DNA of 64,000 nucleotides from WHSW01 sp963769945 (GTDB taxonomy: Bacteria; Actinomycetota; Thermoleophilia; Solirubrobacterales; 70-9): NCBI GenBank assembly GCA_963769945.1, contig CAVYOA010000014.1, forward strand, positions 1 to 64,000, written 5' to 3'. Shown piece by piece: positions 29,079-36,744 of this stretch. Position 1 is the first letter of the stretch, and every line of letters starts with the position of its first letter. A program made the translations under genes and the position numbers. The notes below the pieces were generated by a model. It was not told the DNA's origin. It searched no databases and worked only from the letters and a program-made list of their open reading frames with translations.

Positions 29079-29360
29079 ATGAGCGATCTACTTTCGGACG
29101 AAGAAGTGAGCGAGCAGCTCGAAGGTCTCGACGGCTGGAAGCGCGAAGGCGACGCGATCGTGAGGAAATTCGATCGCGGCGATTTCGTCGGCTCTGTCGA
29201 TTTCGTCAAGAAGATCGTCGAGCCGGCTGAGGCGATGGGCCATCACCCCGATCTCGAGATTTCGTGGAGCGAAGTGACCGTGACGATCACCAATCACTCC
29301 GCCGGCGGGCTCACCGGGGCAGACTTCGAGCTGGCGGGCAAGATCGACGGCCTCGCCTGA
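29079..29360 (+). CDS. phhB: 4a-hydroxytetrahydrobiopterin dehydratase (pterin carbinolamine dehydratase)
   Basis: 93-residue enzyme that dehydrates 4a-hydroxy-tetrahydropterin. The signature block is AEAMGHHPDLEISWSEVTVTITNH, with the two His and one later His of the active site, followed by GGLTGADFELAGKID. ATG 29079 is fixed by the -10 element and by length. No aromatic amino acid hydroxylase gene is present here; in many bacteria the protein acts instead in molybdopterin-related or other pterin recycling. wecB follows after nine bases. Confidence 0.93.
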   Translation: MSDLLSDEEVSEQLEGLDGWKREGDAIVRKFDRGDFVGSVDFVKKIVEPAEAMGHHPDLEISWSEVTVTITNHSAGGLTGADFELAGKIDGLA

Positions 29361-29369
29361 AATAGCCAG

Positions 29370-30443
29370 ATGCGGCTGCTCCACGTTCTCGGCACGCGGC
29401 CCAACATGGTCAAGATGGCCCCGGTGATCGCGGCGACGCGCGAGCGCTTCGGAGCCGAAAGCTCGATCGTCGTCCACACGGGACAGCACTACGACGCGGC
29501 GATGTCCGCGGTTTTCTTCGAGGAGCTCGCAATCCCTGAGCCCGATCACCTGCTCGAGGTCGGCTCGGGCGGTCACGGCGAGACCACGGCCAAGGTGCTC
29601 GAGCGCCTCGAACTCGTCTTGCGCGACGAGCAACCCGACATGGTCCTGGTCCCCGGTGACGTCAACTCGACCCTTGCCGCGGGCTTGTGTGCCGCCAAGC
29701 TCGGGATCGCGGTCGGCCACATCGAATCGGGCCTGCGCAGCTTCGACCGCACGATGCCCGAGGAGATCAACCGCGTCGTCACCGATCACCTCGCCGAGTT
29801 GCTGTTCCTGCACTCGGCCGAGGCCGAGGACAACCTGCGCGCCGAAGGCGTGCCCAGCTCCGGCTTTCGCTTCGTCGGCAACACGATGATCGACACCCTG
29901 GTGGCGCTCGAGCCTCGCTTCCGAGAGCGCCGCGCCGCACGCGCCTTCGGGCTCGAACCCGGCTCATACCTGCTCGTCACGCTGCATCGCCCGGCGCTCG
30001 TCGACGGGCCGCTGCTGGCCGAGGCGATGGTGGCGCTTGAGCGCGTCTGTGAGGCGATGCCCGTCGTCTTTCCCGTGCACCCGCGTACCCGCAAGATGCT
30101 CGGCGCCGGCAATACGGGCTCGCTGCGGCTGATCGATCCCGTTGGCTACCTCGATTTTCTTTCGCTCGAGGCCGACGCGGCGGCGGTGCTCACCGACTCC
30201 GGCGGGATCCAGGAAGAGACGACTTTCCTCGGCGTCCCCTGCTTCACCCTGCGCGACAACACAGAGCGGCCGGTAACGGTTCGTGTCGGCACGAACAGGC
30301 TCCTCGGGCTCGCCCCGCAACGGATTGCGGCGATCCCCGAGATGCTTCAGCAGGCGCCCGCGATGGCCACCGAGAGGCCGCCGCTTTGGGACGGTCAGGC
30401 CGCCTCGCGCGTCGCCGACGCGCTCGAGGCTTGGTCGCGGTGA
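29370..30443 (+). CDS. wecB: UDP-N-acetylglucosamine 2-epimerase (non-hydrolysing)
   Basis: Interconverts UDP-GlcNAc and UDP-ManNAc for surface polysaccharide. The N-terminus LHVLGTRPNMVKMAPVI, the HTGQHYDAAMSAVFF segment, GHIESGLRSFDRTMPEEINR and the C-terminal LTDSGGIQEETTFLGVPCFTLRDNTERP are complete in 357 residues. Retention of these active-site blocks favours the non-hydrolysing type. It is transcribed with phhB, an unrelated function, while most other sugar genes lie from 49799 on. Confidence 0.93.
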   Translation: MRLLHVLGTRPNMVKMAPVIAATRERFGAESSIVVHTGQHYDAAMSAVFFEELAIPEPDHLLEVGSGGHGETTAKVLERLELVLRDEQPDMVLVPGDVNSTLAAGLCAAKLGIAVGHIESGLRSFDRTMPEEINRVVTDHLAELLFLHSAEAEDNLRAEGVPSSGFRFVGNTMIDTLVALEPRFRERRAARAFGLEPGSYLLVTLHRPALVDGPLLAEAMVALERVCEAMPVVFPVHPRTRKMLGAGNTGSLRLIDPVGYLDFLSLEADAAAVLTDSGGIQEETTFLGVPCFTLRDNTERPVTVRVGTNRLLGLAPQRIAAIPEMLQQAPAMATERPPLWDGQAASRVADALEAWSR

Positions 30444-30475
30444 CGGTCGCCCCGGCTTCCGGGTTGGCTTGCTGG

Positions 30476-30481
30476 TAGCTT
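30476..30481 (+). promoter_or_regulatory. Putative -10 element (TAGCTT) for DUF47 gene
   Basis: TAGCTT ends seven bases before GTG 30489. Confidence 0.4.
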
Positions 30482-30488
30482 CGCGGCC

Positions 30489-31109
30489 GTGGCGCTTCCC
30501 TCGCTGGTTCCCAAGGACCGCGTCTTCTTCGACCTCTTCAATCAGAGCGGTCAGAACACACTGCGCGCCGCCAAGCTGCTCAAGCGGATGCTCGAGAACT
30601 GGCCCGAGCAGCGCGATCTCGCGCGAGAGATCCTGCTCGCCGAGCAGGAGGGCGACAAGATCACCCACAACATCGTCAACCGCGTCAACACCACGTTCGT
30701 CACCCCGATCGACGGCGAGGACATCTACGGCCTCGCGACCCAGCTCGACGACATCGTCGACTACATCGACGAGACGGCCGACTTCATGGGCCTGTACAAG
30801 ATCGAGGCCCCGATGGAGCAGGCGCTCGAGCTCGCCGACGTGCTCGTCAAGTCGTGTGAACAGCTCGCCGAGGCGCTCGAGCATCTGCGCGGCTTCAAGG
30901 ACCTCGAGCGCTATTGGATCGAGATCCACAGACTCGAGAACGAGGGCGATCGCCTCTACCGCGACGCGGTCGCTTCGCTCTTTGCCAACGGGATCGATCC
31001 GATGGTCGTGATCCGTTGGAAGGACCTGTTCACGGTGCTCGAAAAGGCGATCGACGCGACGGAGACCGCTGCGCACATCCTCGAAGGCATCGTGATCAAG
31101 AACGCTTGA
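30489..31109 (+). CDS. DUF47 family (PhoU-like) Pit accessory protein
   Basis: 206-residue all-helical protein of the PhoU-like DUF47 group. FFDLFNQSGQNTLRAAKLL, AEQEGDKITHNIVNRVNTTFVTPIDGEDIYGLATQLDDIVDYID and the C-terminal IRWKDLFTVLEKAIDATETAAHILEGIVIKNA are typical. The E-x-E-x2-D and D-D-I-x-D clusters are the expected metal-binding sites. It precedes a Pit phosphate permease gene, the usual pairing, and probably regulates low-affinity phosphate or metal-phosphate uptake. Confidence 0.92.
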   Translation: MALPSLVPKDRVFFDLFNQSGQNTLRAAKLLKRMLENWPEQRDLAREILLAEQEGDKITHNIVNRVNTTFVTPIDGEDIYGLATQLDDIVDYIDETADFMGLYKIEAPMEQALELADVLVKSCEQLAEALEHLRGFKDLERYWIEIHRLENEGDRLYRDAVASLFANGIDPMVVIRWKDLFTVLEKAIDATETAAHILEGIVIKNA

Positions 31110-31205
31110 GACGGGCCGGGCAACTTCGCATCGCTGCATCCTCGGCCGGTGGGCTCACTCAAACACCGACCGCGTACGCTCCGCTTCGCCCACCGCCCGG
31201 CGTCG

Positions 31206-31235
31206 TTGACCTGCTCGACCCCCGACCCCTACACC
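31206..31235 (+). promoter_or_regulatory. Putative promoter for pit
   Basis: TTGACC (31206-31211) and TACACC (31230-31235) are 18 bases apart. The predicted transcript would begin within a few bases of GTG 31246, so pit can be transcribed apart from the DUF47 gene. Confidence 0.5.
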
Positions 31236-31245
31236 GGCACCCGCA

Positions 31246-32358
31246 GTGCCGGAAGACTTCGTGAGCGAAGCTGACCTCATCCTCGTAATCGTCGTCGCAA
31301 CCGCGCTCGCGTTCGACTTCACCAACGGCTTTCACGACACCGCCAACGTCGTCGCGACGTCGATCTCGACGCGGGCGATGGCGCCGCGGATCGCCGTTGG
31401 CTTCGCCGCGGTGCTCAACTTCGCCGGCGCTTTCATCTCGCTGGAGGTGGCGGCGACGGTGGCCAAGGACGTGGTCGACCCGCTCTCGATCACGACGACA
31501 GTGATCTTCGCTGGGCTCATCGGGGCGATCGCGTGGAACCTGATCACCTGGTACTTCGGCTTACCCTCGAGCTCCTCGCACGCGTTGATCGGCGGCGTCG
31601 TCGGCGCCACCGTGGTCGCGGCGGGCACCGATGCCGTGTTCGGCGACGGAATCCTCGGCAAGGTCTTGATCCCGGCGTTGATCGCCCCCGTGCTCGCCTT
31701 CGTCGTCGGCGGCATCGGGATCGTCCTCTGCTACCGGATTGTTGGGCGACAGCGCCCCGGGCCGGTGACGAGAGGGTTTCGGTTCGGACAAGTGCTCTCG
31801 GGCGGGCTTCTGGCGCTTGCCCACGGCACCAACGACGCGCAAAAGACGATGGGCGTGATCACGCTCGCCCTCGTCGCCAACGGCAACCTCTCCTCCGAGG
31901 GCTTCGAGGTGCCGACGTGGGTCGTGATCTCAGCGGCGACGGCGATCGCACTCGGGACTTACATGGGCGGTTGGCGGATCATCAAGACGATGGGGACCAA
32001 GATCATCAAGATGGATGCAGCGCAGGGGTTCTCGGCCCAGGGAGCCGGTGCCGCGGTGATCCTCTCCTCGTCGCATTTCGGCTTCCCGCTCTCGACGACG
32101 CAGGTGATCGCCGGGGGAGTCATGGGCGCAGGGGCTGGCAAGCGCCTTTCGGCGGTGCGCTGGGGAGTGGCCGGCAACATCGTCTCCGCGTGGTTGCTGA
32201 CGCTCCCGGCCGCCGCCTTCATCGGCGCCGTCACCTATCTGGTCACCGATCTCTTCCCGGGTGCCAGCGGTCCTGTCATCGTCGCTGCCGCCGGGGTCGT
32301 TCTCGCCGCGGTCGCCTTCGCCCGCAGAATTCGCGACGGCGCGCCGGTGGCGGCGTAA
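31246..32358 (+). CDS. pit: Inorganic phosphate transporter, Pit family
   Basis: Low-affinity proton-coupled phosphate (or metal-phosphate) permease, 370 residues with about ten membrane helices. The two PD001131-type repeats are seen as FDFTNGFHDTANVVATSISTRAM near the N-terminus and GLLALAHGTNDAQKTMGVI in the middle, along with GLPSSSSHALIGGVVGA and FGFPLSTTQVIAGGVMGAG. GTG 31246 or GTG 31261 could be the start. Two small membrane protein genes follow closely, suggesting an operon. Confidence 0.93.
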   Translation: MPEDFVSEADLILVIVVATALAFDFTNGFHDTANVVATSISTRAMAPRIAVGFAAVLNFAGAFISLEVAATVAKDVVDPLSITTTVIFAGLIGAIAWNLITWYFGLPSSSSHALIGGVVGATVVAAGTDAVFGDGILGKVLIPALIAPVLAFVVGGIGIVLCYRIVGRQRPGPVTRGFRFGQVLSGGLLALAHGTNDAQKTMGVITLALVANGNLSSEGFEVPTWVVISAATAIALGTYMGGWRIIKTMGTKIIKMDAAQGFSAQGAGAAVILSSSHFGFPLSTTQVIAGGVMGAGAGKRLSAVRWGVAGNIVSAWLLTLPAAAFIGAVTYLVTDLFPGASGPVIVAAAGVVLAAVAFARRIRDGAPVAA

Positions 32359-32361
32359 GCG

Positions 32362-32601
32362 ATGCTTGCCATTGTCGTCGACACCAAGGCCTTGTGGGAA
32401 ACGGTCGTCGCGGCGTTCGTGGCCGGGGTGGGGACGACGGTGATCTTCTCGTTCGCGATCCTCGGCATCTCCCGTTTTGCCGAGGCCAGCCGCCAGGGTC
32501 ACTCGATCGAGGCGGCGCTGTTCGGCGCTCTGGCGACTCTCGGCATGCTCGCGACAGCGGCGGCGATCATCTTCGGGGTTATCGTGATGACCACGAAATG
32601 A
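32362..32601 (+). CDS. Small membrane protein of the pit operon
   Basis: 79 residues with two hydrophobic helices (about 15-37 and 52-75). Not recognised as a named family. It starts three bases after the pit stop, so it is almost certainly cotranscribed and may be an accessory subunit of the transporter. That role is inference from position only. Confidence 0.65.
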   Translation: MLAIVVDTKALWETVVAAFVAGVGTTVIFSFAILGISRFAEASRQGHSIEAALFGALATLGMLATAAAIIFGVIVMTTK

Positions 32602-32957
32602 ACTGGAAGACCCTCCGCAACATCGCGATCATCCTCGTCCTCGCCGCGCTCCTTGCGCTGGCGCCCGGCGGTGGCAACGTCGCCGAGGCGATCTATGCAG
32701 CGATCTCGGTCACCTTCCTCGCCCTGATCGGATTCGCCGCCTACCAGTTCTATCGTCAGAACAGCTTCGCCTATGACGCGCTGGAGGAGCGAATGCGGGC
32801 CGTCTTCGTCATTGCGCTGGGCGTGATCGTGCTGATGATCGCGGCAGCCGACGAGCTGACACGAACTGGCGCCGGACTGCTGGTCTGGCTTGCGCTCCTC
32901 GGGCTCTCGATCTTCGGGCTCGTGCGCGTGGTGGCTGAGTCCCGGTCGAGTTATTGA
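32598..32957 (+). CDS. Membrane protein, three to four helices, hypothetical
   Basis: 119 residues. Helices lie at about 8-25, 30-48, 66-84 and 90-110, with a short basic/acidic loop (RQNSFAYDALEERMRA) between the second and third. The ATG overlaps the previous stop (ATGA), so translation is coupled. No family is recognised. It is the last gene of the DUF47-pit group. Confidence 0.65.
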   Translation: MNWKTLRNIAIILVLAALLALAPGGGNVAEAIYAAISVTFLALIGFAAYQFYRQNSFAYDALEERMRAVFVIALGVIVLMIAAADELTRTGAGLLVWLALLGLSIFGLVRVVAESRSSY

Positions 32958-33065
32958 GGGCTGGCCGGCGGCTGCGTCGGCTGGCCGCGCTCCGCGGGCT
33001 CAACTCGGTGCAAGTCCGTGACTGAATAGGCACAAGCAACGCCCCATGCGCACGACGGCGGCGCC

Positions 33066-33071
33066 TACGGT
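33066..33071 (+). promoter_or_regulatory. Putative -10 element (TACGGT) for TadE-like operon
   Basis: TACGGT ends six bases before GTG 33078. Confidence 0.45.
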
Positions 33072-33077
33072 CGTTGT

Positions 33078-33461
33078 GTGATCTTCGCCTGGGGCACAAC
33101 AGAACGGCGGAGGTTCCGCGGAACCGCCTCGGCAGGCCAGGCATCGGTGGAGCTGCTCGCCGTCACACCGTTCCTCATCACGCTCTTTCTCGTGGTTGCA
33201 CAGTTGTCGGTCGCGGGTTACGCGCTTTGGAGCGCGGGCGATGCGGCGCGCGCCGGGGCGCGAGCGTCCCTGGTTGGCGGCAACCCGGCGCTGGCCGCGC
33301 ACAGCGCGCTTCCGTTCTGGCTTGAAAATGAGGCCGAGGTAGATATCTCCGGTCCGGTCCGGGTCGAGCTCGAGGCCCCCGCCGTTTTGCCATTTCTGCC
33401 GAGCATCCCGATCAGTGCCGCCGCGGAGCTTGGGCCGACGTTGACAACGGTCAATGGGTGA
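33078..33461 (+). CDS. TadE-like pseudopilin (first)
   Basis: 127 residues. A short basic head is followed by the TadE-type motif GQASVELLAVTPFLITLFLVVAQLSVAGYALWSAGDAARAGA across its single membrane helix; the Glu five residues after GQ is the residue required for prepilin processing in Flp-type minor pilins. The exported part is small. First gene of a three-gene overlapping operon. Confidence 0.8.
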   Translation: MIFAWGTTERRRFRGTASAGQASVELLAVTPFLITLFLVVAQLSVAGYALWSAGDAARAGARASLVGGNPALAAHSALPFWLENEAEVDISGPVRVELEAPAVLPFLPSIPISAAAELGPTLTTVNG

Positions 33462-33792
33462 ACGAGGCCAGGCGACCGTCGAGATGCTGGCCTGGCTGCC
33501 GGCAATCGTGCTCGCTGGCCTGCTCTGCCTGCAACTGATGGCGGCGGGCTATTCGCTCACGCTGGCCGACGGTGCCGCCGAGGCGGGCGCCATAGCTCTC
33601 GCGGGTGGTCAGCGGCCCGCCGCCGCGGTCGACGCGGCCCTGCCCGGCTGGGCGGGCGAGCAGGTCGAGCTCGAGACGGCCGGCGGGCGCGTGACCGTGC
33701 GCTTGCGCCCGCCGGCGCTGCTGGCGCCGCTGTCGCGCGTCCTCGAGGTCAGCTCCTCGGCCTGGGTCCGACGTTCGGAGCTCGACCGATGA
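33454..33792 (+). CDS. TadE-like pseudopilin (second)
   Basis: 112 residues with RGQATVEMLAWLPAIVLAGLLCLQLMAAGYSLTLADGAAEAGA, again the GQ-x-x-V-E prepilin-like motif and one helix, followed by a short beta-rich tail. The ATG lies inside the previous gene, which it overlaps by eight bases, and its own stop overlaps the next ATG. Probably a paired minor pilin with the first. The Tad secretion ATPase, platform proteins and major Flp pilin are not in this window. Confidence 0.8.
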   Translation: MGERGQATVEMLAWLPAIVLAGLLCLQLMAAGYSLTLADGAAEAGAIALAGGQRPAAAVDAALPGWAGEQVELETAGGRVTVRLRPPALLAPLSRVLEVSSSAWVRRSELDR

Positions 33793-35783
33793 CCGCGCTG
33801 ATCCTGTCGACAGAACTCGGTGATGCGGGTGGGGGGATCGCCTGCGCCGCCTCCGTGGCGGTCGCGATCGCAGCTCGAGTCGAAGCGACGGCCGCCGGCG
33901 GCGGTGCGGTGCTGGTGATCGAGCTCGCAGGCGACGGTTCCCGCGGCCCGACGATGCTCGCTTCCGAAGCTGCCCGAACGCTCGAGCGAGAGCTGCGCGA
34001 GGCAGGCTTCGAGGGGGCTGCACGCGGGCGCTTGACGTGGCTGCGCATCTCCGTCGACGAGGACTGGGCTGAGCGAGTGCGCCTCGCTCTCGAGGCCAAG
34101 CACGTGGCAGCGGCCGTGGTTCACGCGTCAAGCGCGCGCGTCCGCCAGCTCCTCGACGCCGAGGAGCTCGACGCCGACGCGATGCTCTTGCGGGCCGAGC
34201 TTCCCGCTCACCGCTCGCTCGCCGCGCTTGCGGTCGCTGAGGCAGGCGAGCGCGGTGTGCGGATCGCCGTTTCGGTGCGAGCGCCGGGACGAGTGGGTTC
34301 GCGTCGGGCTCTTGCCGGCATCGACCCGGGTGGCGATGCGTCACGGCGAGCGACTCGGCTCGCTCGCAAGTTGCTCGGCCCGCCTCACCAAGAAGGCAGT
34401 CGACGCGGCGCCCGGCTCGACGCGGTCAAGCGCGGCGCCCGCCATCCCGCCTCCGAGACGGGCCAGGCCGTACCGATGGTGCTCGGTTTCGCCCTCGTCT
34501 TGATCTTCACCACGTTGCTGCTCGCGGCTTTCAGTGGCGCCGTGACAGGCAAGGCACGCACGCAGCGCGCCGCCGATCTGGTCGCGCTCTCAGCGGCGCG
34601 CTCGATGCGCGACGATTTCGAGCGCCTGTTCACCCCAGCACGGTTGCCCGACGGATCTGCCAATCCCGAGCATCTGAGCAAGAACGAGTACCTCAGCCGA
34701 GCGATATCGGCAGCGAGCGAAGCAGCCGCGAGAAACGGAATCGGCGACGGACGCCTCGAGCTCGACTTCCCCGACCTGTTCTCCATCGCGCCACTTCGTG
34801 TCAGGGCAGCCGTGAAGGCGGACTGGGACGTCCCGATTCTGCCGCGACTGCCGGTGAAGGCGGAGGCTGAAGCTGAAGCGGTGACGCCAAGCGGGTCGAC
34901 GATCGCAGCCGATCCCGCGCCGGCGATCGCAAGCGGCGGCGGCTACGCCGGTGCGCTCGAGTTTCGCCAGGGCGAAGGCATGCGCCCCGACGTCGCCTTG
35001 GCGTTCGACCGCATGGCGGCTGCCGCGAGCGACGACGGCATCGCCCTGCTGATCAACAGCGGCTTTCGCTCCGACGCCGAGCAGGCCACGCTGTGGGAGG
35101 CGAACCCTGATCCGCGCTGGGTGGCGCCGCCGGGCACCTCGCTTCATCGCTGCGCCACCGAACTCGACCTCGGCCCACCGACCGCGACTGGCTGGCTTGC
35201 CGCCAACGCGCCCAGATTCGGCTTCGTCAAGCGCTATTCATGGGAAGCGTGGCATTTCGGCTACGACGCCGGACCACCGCCCTGCTCGGCCCGCAGCGAC
35301 GGGCTCGCCACCGATCGCAGCGCCGACCGAAGCGCGCCCGCGAGCCTGCCGAGCTACGTGCCGGCACGATTTCGCGAAGCCATCTCCACGGCGGCGACGC
35401 GCTGGAACGTCAGCCCGGCCCTGCTCGCCGCGCAGCTGATGGCCGAGTCGAACTTCAACCCGTTTGCTGTCTCGCCGGCCGGAGCGAGCGGCATCGCCCA
35501 GTTCATGCCCGCCACGGCGGCCTCCTACGGGCTCTCCGATCCGTTCGACGCTGAGGCCGCGATCGACGCTCAGGCGCACCTGATGTCCGACCTGCTCGCG
35601 GACTTCGGCGACGTCTCGCTTGCGCTTGCCGGCTACAACGCCGGTCCGGCTGCGGTCGAGGCCTGTTCCTGCGTTCCCGCGTTCCCCGAGACGCAGGCCT
35701 ACGTCGCCCGCATCCTCGCCCTCATGGACGGCGCCGGAGTGATCGCTGTGGCGCCGGCGCTCGAGGTGCGCCTGGTCGGGTGA
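33789..35783 (+). CDS. Multidomain Tad-like / D,D-carboxypeptidase / lytic transglycosylase fusion
   Basis: 664 residues in one open frame. Residues 1-200 are an unrecognised soluble domain (VAIAARVEATAAGGGAVLVIELAG). Residues 222-265 resemble a TadG/TadE-type anchor (TGQAVPMVLGFALVLIFTTLLLAAFSGAVTG, then RTQRAADLVALSAARS). Residues 400-500 resemble a VanY D,D-carboxypeptidase (INSGFRSDAEQATLW, SLHRCATELDLGPP with the metal H and D, WHFGYD). Residues 520-640 are an SLT lytic transglycosylase (LAAQLMAESNFNPFAVSPAGASGIAQFMP with catalytic Glu, ALAGYNAGPAAV). This would place two wall-cutting activities on a pilus-type anchor. An undetected frameshift joining two genes near residue 200-215 is the main alternative. 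Confidence 0.8.
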   Translation: MTALILSTELGDAGGGIACAASVAVAIAARVEATAAGGGAVLVIELAGDGSRGPTMLASEAARTLERELREAGFEGAARGRLTWLRISVDEDWAERVRLALEAKHVAAAVVHASSARVRQLLDAEELDADAMLLRAELPAHRSLAALAVAEAGERGVRIAVSVRAPGRVGSRRALAGIDPGGDASRRATRLARKLLGPPHQEGSRRGARLDAVKRGARHPASETGQAVPMVLGFALVLIFTTLLLAAFSGAVTGKARTQRAADLVALSAARSMRDDFERLFTPARLPDGSANPEHLSKNEYLSRAISAASEAAARNGIGDGRLELDFPDLFSIAPLRVRAAVKADWDVPILPRLPVKAEAEAEAVTPSGSTIAADPAPAIASGGGYAGALEFRQGEGMRPDVALAFDRMAAAASDDGIALLINSGFRSDAEQATLWEANPDPRWVAPPGTSLHRCATELDLGPPTATGWLAANAPRFGFVKRYSWEAWHFGYDAGPPPCSARSDGLATDRSADRSAPASLPSYVPARFREAISTAATRWNVSPALLAAQLMAESNFNPFAVSPAGASGIAQFMPATAASYGLSDPFDAEAAIDAQAHLMSDLLADFGDVSLALAGYNAGPAAVEACSCVPAFPETQAYVARILALMDGAGVIAVAPALEVRLVG

Positions 35784-35802
35784 GTCGCTCCTCAGCTCAA
35801 GC

Positions 35803-35808
35803 TACGCT
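35803..35808 (+). promoter_or_regulatory. Putative -10 element (TACGCT) for MaoC gene
   Basis: TACGCT ends six bases before ATG 35815. Confidence 0.5.
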
Positions 35809-35814
35809 GCCCGC

Positions 35815-36282
35815 ATGGAGCCTCTCACTGTTGCCTCGATCGACGAGCTTCGCGAGCTGATCGGCCAGCCGATCGGACCCTCGGACTGGGTCGAGGTGAC
35901 CCAGGCAGACATCGACAAGTTCGCCGAGGTCTCGCGCGACGACCAGTGGATCCACGTCGATATCGAGCGCGCCGAGCGCGAGAGCCCATTTGGGACGACG
36001 GTCGCCCACGGCAACCTGACGCTGTCGCTGATCGACGGATTCCGCGGCCAGCTGATCCGCCAGGAGGGCGTCACCGTCGGGATCAACTACGGCTGGAACA
36101 AGGTTCGCTTTCCGGCTCCCGTGCCGTCGGGGTCGAACGTTCGCGCCACGGCGGAGGTGCAGTCAGTCGAGGAGCTTGGCGACGGCTGGTACCACATCGT
36201 CACCAAGTACACGCTCGAGCGCGAGGGCGGCGACAAGCCCGTCTGCGTTGCTGAGTCGGTCGGCCGCGCGCTCGTCGGCTAG
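35815..36282 (+). CDS. MaoC-like (R)-enoyl-CoA hydratase
   Basis: 155-residue hot-dog-fold hydratase. The catalytic Asp-His pair is in SRDDQWIHVDIERA, with the supporting PFGTTVAHGNLTLSL loop and the YGWNKVRFPAPVPSGS segment. Relatives hydrate short 2-enoyl-CoA in fatty acid or polyester metabolism. The start is fixed by the -10 element. It is monocistronic and faces the cupredoxin gene, only two bases away. Confidence 0.92.
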   Translation: MEPLTVASIDELRELIGQPIGPSDWVEVTQADIDKFAEVSRDDQWIHVDIERAERESPFGTTVAHGNLTLSLIDGFRGQLIRQEGVTVGINYGWNKVRFPAPVPSGSNVRATAEVQSVEELGDGWYHIVTKYTLEREGGDKPVCVAESVGRALVG

Positions 36283-36284
36283 CG

Positions 36285-36701
36285 TCACTCGACGGTCAGC
36301 GTCCCTTCCATGCCGGCGTCGCGGTGGTTGCTCACCGAGCAGTAGAAGACGTAGTCGCCGGCCTCGAAGGTGCCGGTCGCGGTGGCCGAGTCCTCACTAA
36401 TGACTTCGGTGCGCGCGAGCTCGGTGCCGTCGGCGTCCTCGACGACGACGTCGTGGCCGAGCGGTGCCGGGTTGTCGAACTCGATCGTTACGTCGCCGGC
36501 CGGAGCCGTCGCCTCGGTCTGCTCGTAGGCGAGGGCGCCGTCGGCATCGGCTGCGATCGAAACCGCCACCGGATCGGGACCTTCATCCTCCAGCGCCGTT
36601 GTCGCCGCGGTCGAGCTGTCCTCCTCGTCATCGCCGCAGGCGACAAGGCCCAGTGAGACGAGGACCAGCAAGGACGCCAGCAGCAAAAAGAGCCTGTTCA
36701 A
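36285..36701 (-). CDS. Cupredoxin-domain lipoprotein
   Basis: 138 residues. LFLLLASLLVLVSLGLVACGDD is a lipoprotein signal with lipobox LVAC. After an acidic Ser/Thr linker comes a type 1 copper fold: PLGHDVVV supplies the first His, and YCSVSNHRDAGMEG supplies Cys, His and Met, the full set of blue-copper ligands. TTG 36701 is chosen since upstream codons extend into the next gene and do not precede the signal peptide sensibly; GAGAGGTTT serves as ribosome site. It probably carries electrons at the outer face of the membrane. Confidence 0.85.
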   Translation of the reverse strand: MNRLFLLLASLLVLVSLGLVACGDDEEDSSTAATTALEDEGPDPVAVSIAADADGALAYEQTEATAPAGDVTIEFDNPAPLGHDVVVEDADGTELARTEVISEDSATATGTFEAGDYVFYCSVSNHRDAGMEGTLTVE

Positions 36702-36729
36702 GTCAAACCTCTCGCTCGAGTTCGACCCG

Positions 36730-36735
36730 ATTGTA
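36730..36735 (-). promoter_or_regulatory. Putative -10 element (TACAAT) for cupredoxin gene
   Basis: On the minus strand TACAAT ends 28 bases before TTG 36701. This gene therefore has a short leader with a ribosome site, unlike the putative leaderless ones. Confidence 0.4.
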
Positions 36736-36744
36736 GATGCGCGC

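Noticed and set aside
32959..32987. Repeated GGCTGGCCG after the pit operon as a terminator stem
   Set aside because: The two copies are direct repeats and only partly self-complementary; pairing is interrupted and no U-tract follows.
33000..33030. GGTGCAAGTCCGTGACTG string resembling part of a cobalamin riboswitch
   Set aside because: The other conserved blocks are absent, and the downstream genes are TadE-like, not cobalamin or transport genes.
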